Shown here: piece after piece, positions 20,956 through 30,011 of the stretch
Position numbering within the stretch: position 1 is the stretch's first letter
Layout of the letters: every line of letters begins with the position of its first letter
Assembly (NCBI RefSeq): GCF_965224175.1
Contig: NZ_OZ245041.1
Location: 1,674,001-1,738,000 of the forward strand
DNA: 64,000 nucleotides
Source: Kordia sp965224175
GTDB taxonomy: Bacteria; Bacteroidota; Bacteroidia; Flavobacteriales; Flavobacteriaceae
Direction: 5' to 3'
The notes under the pieces: model-generated
The model's database searches: none
Seen by the model: the letters and a program-made list of their open reading frames with translations, nothing else
Told to the model about the DNA's origin: nothing
Translations under genes and position numbers: made by a program

Positions 20956-22044
20956 ATGGCAAAAAAGAAAATTATTAATAAAAAGTCAATGGCTTTTTTA
21001 GAGAAATATTTAAATAATCCTGCTCCAACAGGTTATGAATGGAATGGGCAAAAGATTTGGATGGATTATTTGAAACCATATGTTGATGAGTTTATCACAG
21101 ATTCTTATGGTACTGCCGTTGGTGTTATTAATCCTAAAGCAAAATATAAAGTAGTTATTGAAGGACATGCTGATGAGATTTCATGGTATGTAAATTATAT
21201 TACTGATAATGGATTATTGTATGTTATTAGAAATGGAGGTAGTGATCATCAAATAGCGCCTTCTAAATGGGTTAATATTCATACAAAGAAAGGTATTGTA
21301 AAAGGTGTGTTTGGCTGGCCAGCTATTCATACAAGAAATAGAGGAAAGGAAGAACCGCCAAAATTGGATAATATTTTTATTGACGTTGGCTGTTCTAATA
21401 AGAAAGAAGTTGAAGAACTTGGAGTACATGTTGGCTGTGTTATTACATATCCTGATGAGTTTCATGTGTTGAATAAAGATAAATTTGTTTGTAGAGCTAT
21501 TGATAATAGAGCTGGTGGATTTATGATTGCTGAAGTTGCGCGTTTGTTACATGAAAATAAAGTAAAACTTCCTTTTGGATTGTACGTTACTAATTCTGTG
21601 CAAGAGGAAATTGGTTTGCGTGGTGCTGAAATGATTACCGAAACAATTAAACCAGATGTTGCCATTGTTACTGATGTTTGCCATGATACTACGACTCCTA
21701 TGATTAATAAGAAAACTCAAGGAGAGACAAAGATGGGAGATGGACCAGTTATTTCATATGCGCCTGCGGTTCAGAATAAGTTGAGAGAACGTATTATTGA
21801 AACTGCCGAAGCAAAGAAGATTCCTTTTCAACGTATGGCTTCTAGTCGTTCTACAGGAACAGATACTGATGCTTTTGCTTATAGTAATGGTGGTGTTCCT
21901 TCTGCATTAATTTCGCTTCCGCTACGTTATATGCATACTACAGTAGAAACTGTACATAAGAACGATGTTGAAAATGTGATTCGTCTGATTTACGAAACAT
22001 TATTAACTATTAAAGACGGAGAAACATTTAGTTATTTCGAATAA
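20956..22044 (+). CDS. M42-family metallopeptidase (glutamyl aminopeptidase type)
   Basis: 362 residues, cytoplasmic. The expected dinuclear metal ligands are visible: His in VVIEGHADEISW, Asp in FVCRAIDNRAGG, Glu-Glu in NSVQEEIGLRGAE, Asp in AIVTDVCHDT, and the C-terminal His in RYMHTTVETVHKND. M42 peptidases are large tetrahedral aminopeptidases that trim peptides after proteasome or protease action. A terminator follows at 22068-22094. Confidence 0.93.
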   Translation: MAKKKIINKKSMAFLEKYLNNPAPTGYEWNGQKIWMDYLKPYVDEFITDSYGTAVGVINPKAKYKVVIEGHADEISWYVNYITDNGLLYVIRNGGSDHQIAPSKWVNIHTKKGIVKGVFGWPAIHTRNRGKEEPPKLDNIFIDVGCSNKKEVEELGVHVGCVITYPDEFHVLNKDKFVCRAIDNRAGGFMIAEVARLLHENKVKLPFGLYVTNSVQEEIGLRGAEMITETIKPDVAIVTDVCHDTTTPMINKKTQGETKMGDGPVISYAPAVQNKLRERIIETAEAKKIPFQRMASSRSTGTDTDAFAYSNGGVPSALISLPLRYMHTTVETVHKNDVENVIRLIYETLLTIKDGETFSYFE

Positions 22045-22067
22045 GTTACATGATTTAATTATATAAT

Positions 22068-22101
22068 AAAGGCTTTCAAATTTTGAAAGCCTTTATTTTT
22101 T
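22068..22101 (+). terminator. Intrinsic terminator of the M42 peptidase gene
   Basis: AAAGGCTTTCAAA pairs with TTTGAAAGCCTTT, followed by ATTTTTTT. Confidence 0.88.
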
Positions 22102-22307
22102 TAAAAGAACTTCTCTTTGCATTACTACAAAAAGAAGCTCTAACTAAAAAAACTAAATAATGTTTCTTTTTTATGAAGTATACTTTTTAAGTTTACTCCC
22201 TCATTTGGAATTTATCTTAGATATGCATTAGCAATTCTGCCTGATAATAAAGATGTCCTTATAATTAAACTTATACCCTTGACGAATTACTAATACATAT
22301 TTAAGAC

Positions 22308-23666
22308 TCAATACCCAGCATTTTGCTGCGTATCTGGACACGCATTGATTTGGTTTTGCGGAATTGGAAGTACCAATTCATTCGCATCAAAAGAAAAACC
22401 TTCTATTGTGAGTTGTCTTCTTTTGAAATCGTGCAAATATTGTCCTTCAAAAGCTAATTCAGAGATTCTTTCCGTCAATACATTGTTTACAGTAGCAGTT
22501 ATACTAGGTAAACCTACTCTGGTTCTTACCACATCTAAATCTTGTTGTGGTGTTGCTCCGATTGAAGTTCCTAGTTCTAAATTTGCTTCTGCTCGGATTA
22601 GTAGTAGTTCTGCCAAGCGAACCATTTGTACATTTCCAAATTGATTGTACCATTTTGTTGTGTAGTTTCCTATAATCATAGCAACATTTGGATTGGCATT
22701 TGTCCCTCTATTCTGTGATGTTAAGAAATTGGCAAAACCAGCTGTAACTCTTACATCTCCTCGACCACCTTGTGCGCTTGGTGCCCAAAAGGTATTCATA
22801 CCATTTACTCCATCAATTTCCGAAACTTGTATTGAAAAGATATCTTCGGACGTATTTGCATCTTGCGCAAAAGCAAATCGATATGTAGGAACCATGCTTG
22901 CTCCAGAATCGTTTATTGCTAGGTTTGCTGCGTCTCTTGCTCCTGCATAATTTCCCATTTGCAGATATACTCTGGCCAACACAGCATTTACCGTTGCTTT
23001 GTTAGCATATATTCCATTACTAGATGGCACTAATGCGCTCGCCGCAATTAAATCTGCCAATACTATATCATATACTTGTTGCACTGTACTTCTAACATCA
23101 CAATCTGAAGAAATGTCTCCTCCATTAAAAGGACTTGCTTCTGTTTTGAGCACAATACCTATGTTTGAACTTGCATTTCCATCACTATATGGTTTTGCGA
23201 ATAGTTTTACCAATTCGAAATGAATTAATGCTCTAGCAAAAAGCGCTTCTCCTTCTACTCGATCTCTGTTTGCGTCATCTACAACATCAATTGCTTCTAA
23301 TACTAAGTTTGCTCGATTGATAGCACTGTAACCTGCATTGAAGATATTATTGACTCTACTATTTGTTGTCAATATTTGCTTGTTGATAATTTGGCGTGGA
23401 TCGTTGAATGTTCCTCCAAACGATATTTTCCCATCTGCTGCTAACAATTCAGCCACAAAAATTAAATCTCCACCTAGCAATGCTGTTCCTGACATTGTAT
23501 TATATACTCCATTGAGTGCTCCAATTACTTTTTCACTACTGTTTAATGCATTCTCTGCACTTAGTGTGTTTAAAGGTTCTACATCTACATAGTCTTCACA
23601 TGAAAAGGAAAGATATGCAATGATTACCATCATATAGTTTATATATTTATTTTTGATATGTTTCAT
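22308..23666 (-). CDS. SusD/RagB-family outer-membrane nutrient-binding lipoprotein
   Basis: 452 residues from the start at 23666 (an upstream Met at 23714 is possible but would put extra residues before the signal peptide). The lipobox is AYLSFSC, so the protein is a lipoprotein on the cell surface. The N-terminal EDYVDVEPLNTLSAENAL and helical TPR-like half, plus the C-terminal RLAELLLIRAEANLELG and LAFEGQYLHDFKRR, are SusD/RagB signatures. It pairs with the SusC-type transporter gene upstream in the same operon. No glycoside hydrolase lies nearby, so the substrate is unknown. Confidence 0.93.
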   Translation of the reverse strand: MKHIKNKYINYMMVIIAYLSFSCEDYVDVEPLNTLSAENALNSSEKVIGALNGVYNTMSGTALLGGDLIFVAELLAADGKISFGGTFNDPRQIINKQILTTNSRVNNIFNAGYSAINRANLVLEAIDVVDDANRDRVEGEALFARALIHFELVKLFAKPYSDGNASSNIGIVLKTEASPFNGGDISSDCDVRSTVQQVYDIVLADLIAASALVPSSNGIYANKATVNAVLARVYLQMGNYAGARDAANLAINDSGASMVPTYRFAFAQDANTSEDIFSIQVSEIDGVNGMNTFWAPSAQGGRGDVRVTAGFANFLTSQNRGTNANPNVAMIIGNYTTKWYNQFGNVQMVRLAELLLIRAEANLELGTSIGATPQQDLDVVRTRVGLPSITATVNNVLTERISELAFEGQYLHDFKRRQLTIEGFSFDANELVLPIPQNQINACPDTQQNAGY

Positions 23667-23924
23667 CTGTTTAATTTTTTTTGATTTATAAATGTTCAAA
23701 AAAACTGAATACATTCAGTAACTCACATATAATTTTAATTATCTCCTTGTGTCAATTTGGAAATATTAAAAATTTATGTTCGTTTCATCTGTTTAATTTT
23801 TTTTGATTCCTGAATGTTCAAAAAAATTGAATACATTCAGTAACTCACATATAATTTTAATTATCTCCTTATGTCAATTTGGAAATAATAAAATTTTATG
23901 CTCGTTTCATCTGTTTAATTTTTT
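23661..23924. repeat. 122-base tandem duplication between susC and susD
   Basis: Two nearly identical 122-base units (23661-23782 and 23783-23904) plus the first 20 bases of a third (23905-23924) that overlaps the SusC stop codon. Each unit begins TTTCATCTGTTTAATTTTTT, which on the minus strand carries ATGAAA; unit one provides the real SusD start. See findings. Confidence 0.9.
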
Positions 23925-26892
23925 AAAATCCAACTTTTACTCCTACTGTTACTGTTTTCGCTTGTGGTGCTGAATAAAAGTCTACACCTTGAAATACATT
24001 GCTTCCATTTGCTAGAAAGTCTGTGCTCACTTCTGGATCCCATCCATCGTATTTTGTAAATGTTAATAGGTTTTGTCCAGTGATAAAGATTCGTAAGTCT
24101 GATAGTTTTATTTTTTCTAATAATTTTGGATTGAAGTTATATCCTAAAGAAATTGTTTTTAGTCTTACATATGAACCATCTTGAAGAAACCTGCTAGAAG
24201 TAGCTGTTCCGTTTCCTCCTACCAATCTTGGTTGCGGAATGTCTGTATTTGGATTTTCTGGCGTCCAATAGTTTAGTTCACTCGCTAATTGATTGTCAAT
24301 AAAATCACCTCCAACCATAAACACATCTGCTGCTCTGTGGATTTTATTTCCTTGCACTACATTAAATAAAAAGTTGAAATCAATGTTTTTGTAACGAAAT
24401 TGATTACTGATTCCCGCAATCCAATCTGGATTTGGATTTCCTAAAACTTTAAAGTTTGCAGCATTTGGATCGTTCGTAGTTCCGTCTGTTCCATCGTTTA
24501 AATAATATAATGCATCTCCGTTAGCTGGATCGACACCTGCATATTCTCTTCCATAAAACACTCCAATTGGTTCGCCTTCTATCAATGCATTCATGTATCT
24601 ATCGTTTGTACTTAAGATTGGCTGACCATTGATCAATTTTGTCACTTCATTTTTATTTTGTGAGAAGTTGATGTTGGTTTCCCATCTAAAATCTTTTGTA
24701 TCTACATTTATTGTATTTAAAGTAATTTCAAATCCTTTGTTTTCTATGTTTCCTACATTGGCGGCAAACCCTGTAAAACCTGAAGTTGCATCAATTGGTC
24801 TTCGTTGAATCAAATCTTTTGTTTGCTTTGCATAATAGTTTAATTCAAGATTTATTCTATTATCTAAAAAACCTAATTCTAAACCTACATCAAAGGTACT
24901 TGTGGTTTCCCAAGATAAATCATTGTTTGCTAATTGTGTTGGTGACAATCCTGCTAGTTTATTGTAGGCTACTGGCGAGAATAAAGCCAAACTAGGAAAA
25001 CCATTGAAATTGTTTCCGCTAACTCCAAAGCTACTGCGTAGTTTCATGAAGCTGATTACTTTTGAATCTTTTAAGAATGCTTCTTCCGAAATTTTCCAAG
25101 CTCCTGAAACCGCTGGAAAGAAAACTCCATCGCCAAATGCTGAACTTTTATCATATCTTCCCGTAAATCCAAGGATATATTTATTGTTAAGTTTATATGT
25201 TAATCTTCCAAAGTAAGAGTAGAATCCATTATCTGCCGTAGCGCCTAAAACACCTGTAGGAACGGCTCCAGTTCCTGTTTGATCTAATCCGGAGATAAAT
25301 CCTGTGGCAGTTCCGCCTGCAGTTTCGGTTCTCGTTTTTTGAGCCTCTGCTCCTATGACTAGATTGATATCGTGCATATCATTGAACTTTTTGTCTATAG
25401 TCGCATAGATTTTTGGAGAGAATGTTTGAAATTTTGTAATTGTGGTAGAACCAAATCCACCTGTAATTTCATTTCCTTGCGTATTTGCATTTTGAAAAGT
25501 AAAGGCTTTTCTCGAACCTCTATCCAATCCTATTTCACCTCTAATATTGAACCAATCTGCAAATTTATAATCAGCATATAGATTTGCTAAAATTCTATCG
25601 GAAGTTGTATTTCTCGTCGAATTTGCATCTTCGATAACAGCGCTGTAATATCCGCTAATAATACTTCCTACTTGATCATAACGAATTAAGTTTCCATCTT
25701 CATCTCGCACAGGCGAAACTGGTGCTTGTGCTACTAATTGAATTGGTGTTGCAAATGCATTATCGCCTGCCACACTATTGGTTTCTAACCTACTTATTGT
25801 AGTGCTTACACCTAAACGCATACGATCGCTTACATCGTGTTCAAAGTTTAAAATACCATTCAGTTTTTTCAAATCGTTTCCAATCAAAATTCCTTCCTGG
25901 TGATCATACGAAAGGTTTGTATAGAATCTTGTTTTTTCACTTCCACCAGAAGCACCAATACTAAATTGCGTTAGTTTTGCATTTCTAAATGCTAAATCTT
26001 GCCAATCTGTATCTACGTCTTGACCTTGTGATAAATCTCCTAGAATTGTGTCTGCAAAGAAATTCCCCGTATCATCCCCAAATGAATTCACAGCAGCTAC
26101 TCTAAAGAAGTCTCTGTATTGAGCAGCATTCATATAATCTCTAAGGCTTGTAGGTTCGCTGAATCCATTTTGGAAATCAACATTGAATCTTGTTCTACCT
26201 TCTTTTCCTTTTTTTGTGGTGATTAATATGACTCCATTTGCTCCTCTTGATCCGTAAATCGCTGTTGCTGCTGCATCTTTTAAAACTTCTAGAGATTCAA
26301 CATTATTGAAATTGATATCTCTGGTTCCTCCAGCAATCACCAAACCATCTACTACATATAAAGGTTCGTTGTTTCCTCCAATAGAGTTTGTTCCTCTAAT
26401 TCTTACTTTGATCGCTCCATCAATTTTTCCACTTTGACTTTCGATAAAAACACCTGAAGCTTTTCCAGATAATGCTTCTTGTATAGAAGCTACAGGCACA
26501 TTATCTAGCTGTTCTGATTTTATCTTTGTGATAGCTCCAGTATTATCTACTTTACTTGCTTTTCCATATCCAACAATCAATACCTCATCTAGTACATCAA
26601 CATCTTCTTCTAGCGTAACATTGATCACTGAAATATTTGTGACTGCGATTTCTTTCGGTTTAAATCCTACATATGAAAACACTAACACATCGCCTGTTTT
26701 ACATTTGATCGTGTAGTTTCCATCAAAGTCTGTTTGTGCTCCAGTAGTTGTTCCTTTTACAAGAACAGTAACTCCTAGTAATGGAGTTCCTTTGTCATCG
26801 ACAATGTTACCAGTAACATTTTTTTCTTGTGCTAATACGATACTGACATTAAACAGTAATAGTAGTAGCATTTTAATGTAATTCTTTTCCAT
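23923..26892 (-). CDS. SusC/RagA-family TonB-linked outer-membrane transporter
   Basis: 989 residues. Signal peptide to VLAQ, then a carboxypeptidase-regulatory-like domain (NVTGNIVDDKGTPLLGVTVLVKGT, about 25-105), the plug domain (PVASIQEALSGKASGVF, then IRGTNSIGGNNEPLYVVDGL) and a large beta barrel ending in VGVKVGF with terminal Phe. It imports oligomers captured by SusD using TonB energy. It is first in the susC-susD operon. The substrate is unknown because no degradative enzyme is present. Confidence 0.94.
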   Translation of the reverse strand: MEKNYIKMLLLLLFNVSIVLAQEKNVTGNIVDDKGTPLLGVTVLVKGTTTGAQTDFDGNYTIKCKTGDVLVFSYVGFKPKEIAVTNISVINVTLEEDVDVLDEVLIVGYGKASKVDNTGAITKIKSEQLDNVPVASIQEALSGKASGVFIESQSGKIDGAIKVRIRGTNSIGGNNEPLYVVDGLVIAGGTRDINFNNVESLEVLKDAAATAIYGSRGANGVILITTKKGKEGRTRFNVDFQNGFSEPTSLRDYMNAAQYRDFFRVAAVNSFGDDTGNFFADTILGDLSQGQDVDTDWQDLAFRNAKLTQFSIGASGGSEKTRFYTNLSYDHQEGILIGNDLKKLNGILNFEHDVSDRMRLGVSTTISRLETNSVAGDNAFATPIQLVAQAPVSPVRDEDGNLIRYDQVGSIISGYYSAVIEDANSTRNTTSDRILANLYADYKFADWFNIRGEIGLDRGSRKAFTFQNANTQGNEITGGFGSTTITKFQTFSPKIYATIDKKFNDMHDINLVIGAEAQKTRTETAGGTATGFISGLDQTGTGAVPTGVLGATADNGFYSYFGRLTYKLNNKYILGFTGRYDKSSAFGDGVFFPAVSGAWKISEEAFLKDSKVISFMKLRSSFGVSGNNFNGFPSLALFSPVAYNKLAGLSPTQLANNDLSWETTSTFDVGLELGFLDNRINLELNYYAKQTKDLIQRRPIDATSGFTGFAANVGNIENKGFEITLNTINVDTKDFRWETNINFSQNKNEVTKLINGQPILSTNDRYMNALIEGEPIGVFYGREYAGVDPANGDALYYLNDGTDGTTNDPNAANFKVLGNPNPDWIAGISNQFRYKNIDFNFLFNVVQGNKIHRAADVFMVGGDFIDNQLASELNYWTPENPNTDIPQPRLVGGNGTATSSRFLQDGSYVRLKTISLGYNFNPKLLEKIKLSDLRIFITGQNLLTFTKYDGWDPEVSTDFLANGSNVFQGVDFYSAPQAKTVTVGVKVGF

Positions 26893-27179
26893 TGAAATAA
26901 CTTTTTTAGTTTATACTCGTTTTTTAATACTAAAAAAGTGAAGCCGAAATTTATACGAGGCGGATATACAGTTTTTGAGATTGCATAAAGAATTCACTTC
27001 ACCTTTTTTTTGCTAGAGTAAATGAACTACTTCCTGTATCTTTTTTAGGGAATCCCTATAACTATTACCCTTTCCGAAGAATGTTTACCTTCATTTTACT
27101 CATGAATGCTTCAAACGAATTTGATGTAACGTAGAATTGATGTAGTTTTAGTACTACCGAAACCAAAGAGAGCTAAAAA
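26893..27179. promoter_or_regulatory. Divergent regulatory region susC / SMI1-KNR4 gene
   Basis: 287 bases. It contains an inverted repeat near 26901-26937 (TTTTTTAGT ... ACTAAAAAA) and the palindrome TAGGGA-A-TCCCTA at 27046-27058, a candidate operator. No exact TAnnTTTG box was found for either gene. Confidence 0.4.
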
Positions 27180-27593
27180 ATGCCTTTTCCTGTTGAAGAA
27201 AAATATATACTACAAGTCGAATCACAACTAAATATTATATTTCCTACCGAATTTAAAAAACGTATGATGCGTTTAAATGGCGGAGAATGCATCATAGAAG
27301 AGTCTGAATTTAAATTGTATCCTTTTTTTGATACATCTGATAGAAAAAGAATCAGTCGAACTTGCAATCATATCGTTCTCGAAACTAGAAATGCTCGTGA
27401 ATGGAAAGGTTTTCCCGAAAATGCAATTGCAATTGGTTCTGATGGCTCTGGCGATCAATTAATTTTAATGCATGATGGAAACGGAGTTTTATCTGAAGAA
27501 ATATATCTATGGAACCACGAAGAAAGATTTGTAAAAAAGATTACTACATCTATTTACAGACTTTCTTCTTTGAATTCCACAAATTCGTTTTGA
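27180..27593 (+). CDS. SMI1/KNR4-family protein
   Basis: 137 residues. The SUKH fold is recognisable: IFPTEFKKRMMRLNGGECIIEESEFKLYP, the FPENAIAIGSDGSGDQLILMHDG segment, and EEIYLWNHEE. SUKH proteins are often immunity proteins against contact-dependent or polymorphic toxins, but solitary housekeeping-like members are frequent in Bacteroidota. No toxin gene is adjacent, so immunity is not supported here. Confidence 0.82.
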   Translation: MPFPVEEKYILQVESQLNIIFPTEFKKRMMRLNGGECIIEESEFKLYPFFDTSDRKRISRTCNHIVLETRNAREWKGFPENAIAIGSDGSGDQLILMHDGNGVLSEEIYLWNHEERFVKKITTSIYRLSSLNSTNSF

Positions 27594-27614
27594 TCAACAC
27601 TTAACTGTAATGAC

Positions 27615-29111
27615 TTACGCCACACGAAACATTTTCACATATTGTGAAGGCGTTTGTGCAAAATGTTTTTTGAATGATTTATTAAAGGTAACTTTATTAT
27701 TGAATCCAACTTCATAGGCAACATCAATGATATTTAAGTTATGATGTATGTCATCTTTTAAAATTTGAGATGCTTCCGTAATGCGATATTGGTTAATGAG
27801 TTCAAAGAAATTTAATTCAAAATGCTCATTAATTACTTGAGACGTATTGTGTCGTGTTGTATTCAGCATTTTAGAAAGCTTTTCTAAGTTGATATCATTT
27901 TGCTTATAAATTTTTTCTTCATTTAATAAGTATAAAAGTTGTTCCTTTAGCTCGTGTGACAAACTGATTGTTAATCCTGAATTTCTATATTTATTATTGA
28001 TTCTAATTACATAACTATTGGTAATAATTTTTGGCTGAATGTAAGCCATGTATCCAATATACAATACCATAAAAGTCATAATCCATATTTGAAAATGATA
28101 TAAAAAGTCGCTTTTAGGAATCACGCGAATTACAACTAAACAATAGAACGTAAAACTTACGATATAGAGTGTAATGAGTCCTACCAGGTTTCGTTGCCAT
28201 TTTTGTACACGTTCACTAATTTTAGGATTCTTTCGAATGTCTTTGTAATACATTTTAAATACAAAGTAACCATATCCAAAAAGCAAAGTCAATTTAACAA
28301 AAACCATTGGCGGTAAAAATGATTTGTAATCAATAGTACTTGTGTTTAATATTACTTTCAACTTTTCTTCTTCAGGCAGTGCTATTATAGGAAGCAATAC
28401 AAAAATAACAACAATGGTAGGTATCAAATGTAATAGATGTTGCTTTTTGAATGTATATTTTTTGGTAATACTCTTAAAGTAAAAATAAAGCAGTGGTCCA
28501 TCTACAAATACGAATATAGTAGACATGAATAAAGCATGTGGAAATCTATATTTCAAGTTTGAATCGTATAAAAACAAATGAAGTATAAATAATGAACGTA
28601 TCAGTATGAAAATGCTTATGAATATAATTGCACTTCTATTTTTGTTTCGCTTAAAGTTCATCACAATCGCAATAAAAAAGCCTATTAACGCTGAAAACAA
28701 ATAGAATAAATTGTATCCTGTAAAATTCAAACAATATTTTTTAAACACGTTTTTAAAAGGCATAATATTTTCAAGAGCAACAAACTCGCTATTGTGGATA
28801 AAGTTAAATTCATAACTGGTCTTCATATATTTATCTGCATAAAAAGACGCTTTTTCCACATCACGATTTCGCGCATGCTCTAGTGCCAGTTTTTTATAGA
28901 TAGGAATACTATCTGTAGTACTGGTTTTTAATTTTAGATTCCCTACATCATAGAAATATGAAAATTCACTTGACGCAGCTCTTGGCAAATTAGCCAACTC
29001 TGTTTGATGGTTATAAGGGTTATTTTGGTTGTGTCCGTAGACACCTATTTTAGGATTGAAAAAAAGAAGAACAAATACCATCAAACGTGTTATTTGATTT
29101 ATTTCTTTCAT
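27615..29111 (-). CDS. Membrane-anchored AraC-family regulator with N-terminal helical domain
   Basis: 498 residues. Signal-like N-terminus, then about 100 residues of helical, possibly degenerate TPR, periplasmic sequence. About seven membrane helices follow (from YNLFYLFSALIGFFIAIVM, near residue 135, to about 355), then a C-terminal AraC double helix-turn-helix (NLEKLSKMLNTTRHNTSQVI ... YEVGFNNKVTFNKSFKKHFAQTPSQYVKM). It is presumably a signal-responsive DNA-binding membrane protein. It diverges from the small peptide gene at 29472 across a 360-base region, so that peptide gene is a candidate target. Confidence 0.88.
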   Translation of the reverse strand: MKEINQITRLMVFVLLFFNPKIGVYGHNQNNPYNHQTELANLPRAASSEFSYFYDVGNLKLKTSTTDSIPIYKKLALEHARNRDVEKASFYADKYMKTSYEFNFIHNSEFVALENIMPFKNVFKKYCLNFTGYNLFYLFSALIGFFIAIVMNFKRNKNRSAIIFISIFILIRSLFILHLFLYDSNLKYRFPHALFMSTIFVFVDGPLLYFYFKSITKKYTFKKQHLLHLIPTIVVIFVLLPIIALPEEEKLKVILNTSTIDYKSFLPPMVFVKLTLLFGYGYFVFKMYYKDIRKNPKISERVQKWQRNLVGLITLYIVSFTFYCLVVIRVIPKSDFLYHFQIWIMTFMVLYIGYMAYIQPKIITNSYVIRINNKYRNSGLTISLSHELKEQLLYLLNEEKIYKQNDINLEKLSKMLNTTRHNTSQVINEHFELNFFELINQYRITEASQILKDDIHHNLNIIDVAYEVGFNNKVTFNKSFKKHFAQTPSQYVKMFRVA

Positions 29112-29471
29112 AACAATACGGTTTACTTAAATATACGACTTTATTCGTGACAAATAGCCTATTTTAGTGTCTCCCGATAAACTTTTACTTTTTTTTCACT
29201 CGCAATTTACTTCTGAAACATAAATATTGAGATCTTTTTCTGACTTTCAAAAGCCATGTAAAACTACTTATTATCAGCTGTTTGAATAGAACTACATCTA
29301 TTTCGCATTACAATAAGTATTAAAATTAGTTTCCATTTTATGAATATCTTTTACCTGTGTAAGATTTATAAATTTCAACTTATCGTTTATAAATATTGAA
29401 TAAACATGTTTTTTTTCACTGCGAATAATCTATAGTTTTAAGTGTTATTAACCTTTTTAAATACTATAACT
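29112..29471. other. 360-base divergent intergenic region
   Basis: AT-rich, no gene. A near-consensus -7 box TAGTTTTA lies at about 29432-29439, 33 bases before the peptide start. Confidence 0.4.
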
Positions 29472-29642
29472 ATGTTAAAATCAATTACCAAATTAGGGAG
29501 AGAATTATCTAAAAACGAACAAAAATTTATCATCGGAGGTGTTCCACATTGTTATTTGGCGTATAATCATTGCGATAAAACATATCCTGATAACTTTGCT
29601 AAGTTTGATGATTGTATGCAAGATAATTTATGCGGAAGCTAA
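29472..29642 (+). CDS. Double-glycine leader peptide, cysteine-containing (bacteriocin- or signal-like)
   Basis: 56 residues from the ATG at 29472; a longer frame from 29442 has no merit. The leader MLKSITKLGRELSKNEQKF ends in IIGG (Gly22-Gly23), the pattern cleaved by C39-peptidase ABC exporters. The predicted mature part is about 33 residues with four Cys (27, 34, 48, 54), compatible with two disulfides. The leader resembles those of bacteriocin-like ComC-type peptides in Bacteroidota. No exporter is in the window. It has a very strong terminator at 29684-29716. Confidence 0.75.
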   Translation: MLKSITKLGRELSKNEQKFIIGGVPHCYLAYNHCDKTYPDNFAKFDDCMQDNLCGS

Positions 29643-29683
29643 TATTTTAAAATTGTCACATTAGCAATTATTGATTAAAAAGG

Positions 29684-29719
29684 AAAAGCGACATTATATA
29701 GTATAATGTCGCTTTTTTT
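29684..29719 (+). terminator. Strong terminator after the first GG peptide
   Basis: AAAAGCGACATTATA, loop TAG, TATAATGTCGCTTTT: a perfect 15-bp stem followed by further T. Confidence 0.9.
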
Positions 29720-29744
29720 ATAGATAAGGTATTTTGAATATTAT

Positions 29745-29897
29745 TTACCTTTATTTTCTTTTCTTTTACCGTGCCGTATTTATCAAATAAATATACTAAA
29801 GAAGTCATGGTTGCTGCACCTAATTCTAGCTCACGACGATTTACAGCATCAAAAGTATCATTGGAGGCATGATAATGATCAAAGTAGCGTTGCGAAA
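29745..29897 (-). pseudogene. Truncated duplicate of the M28 peptidase 3' end
   Basis: The minus strand encodes SQRYFDHYHASNDTFD... through YLFDKYGTVKEKKIK, about 50 residues nearly identical to the C-terminus of the intact M28 peptidase at 36548-37939. By eye about 87% of 142 nucleotides match, with a 50-base identical run. Homology stops abruptly at about 29897, and the stop codon is lost through a deletion, so it is a dead fragment. The two copies flank the peptide/regulator/transposon region in the same orientation. Confidence 0.9.
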
Positions 29898-30011
29898 CTT
29901 TATATCAAAACAAAAGATCATTACGAACTATCTTATGATTTATGAATCATAAGAAGATTCTTTTTTCTATGTTTATAATTTTATCTAGCTTTAATAAATT
30001 GATAACTATCT

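Noticed and set aside
22308..26892. SusC/SusD pair as a polysaccharide utilisation locus
   Set aside because: No glycoside hydrolase, lyase, sulfatase or hybrid regulator lies next to it, so a glycan substrate is not supported.
27180..27593. SMI1/KNR4 protein as part of a toxin-immunity system
   Set aside because: No toxin, polymorphic repeat or secretion gene is adjacent; family membership alone is not enough.
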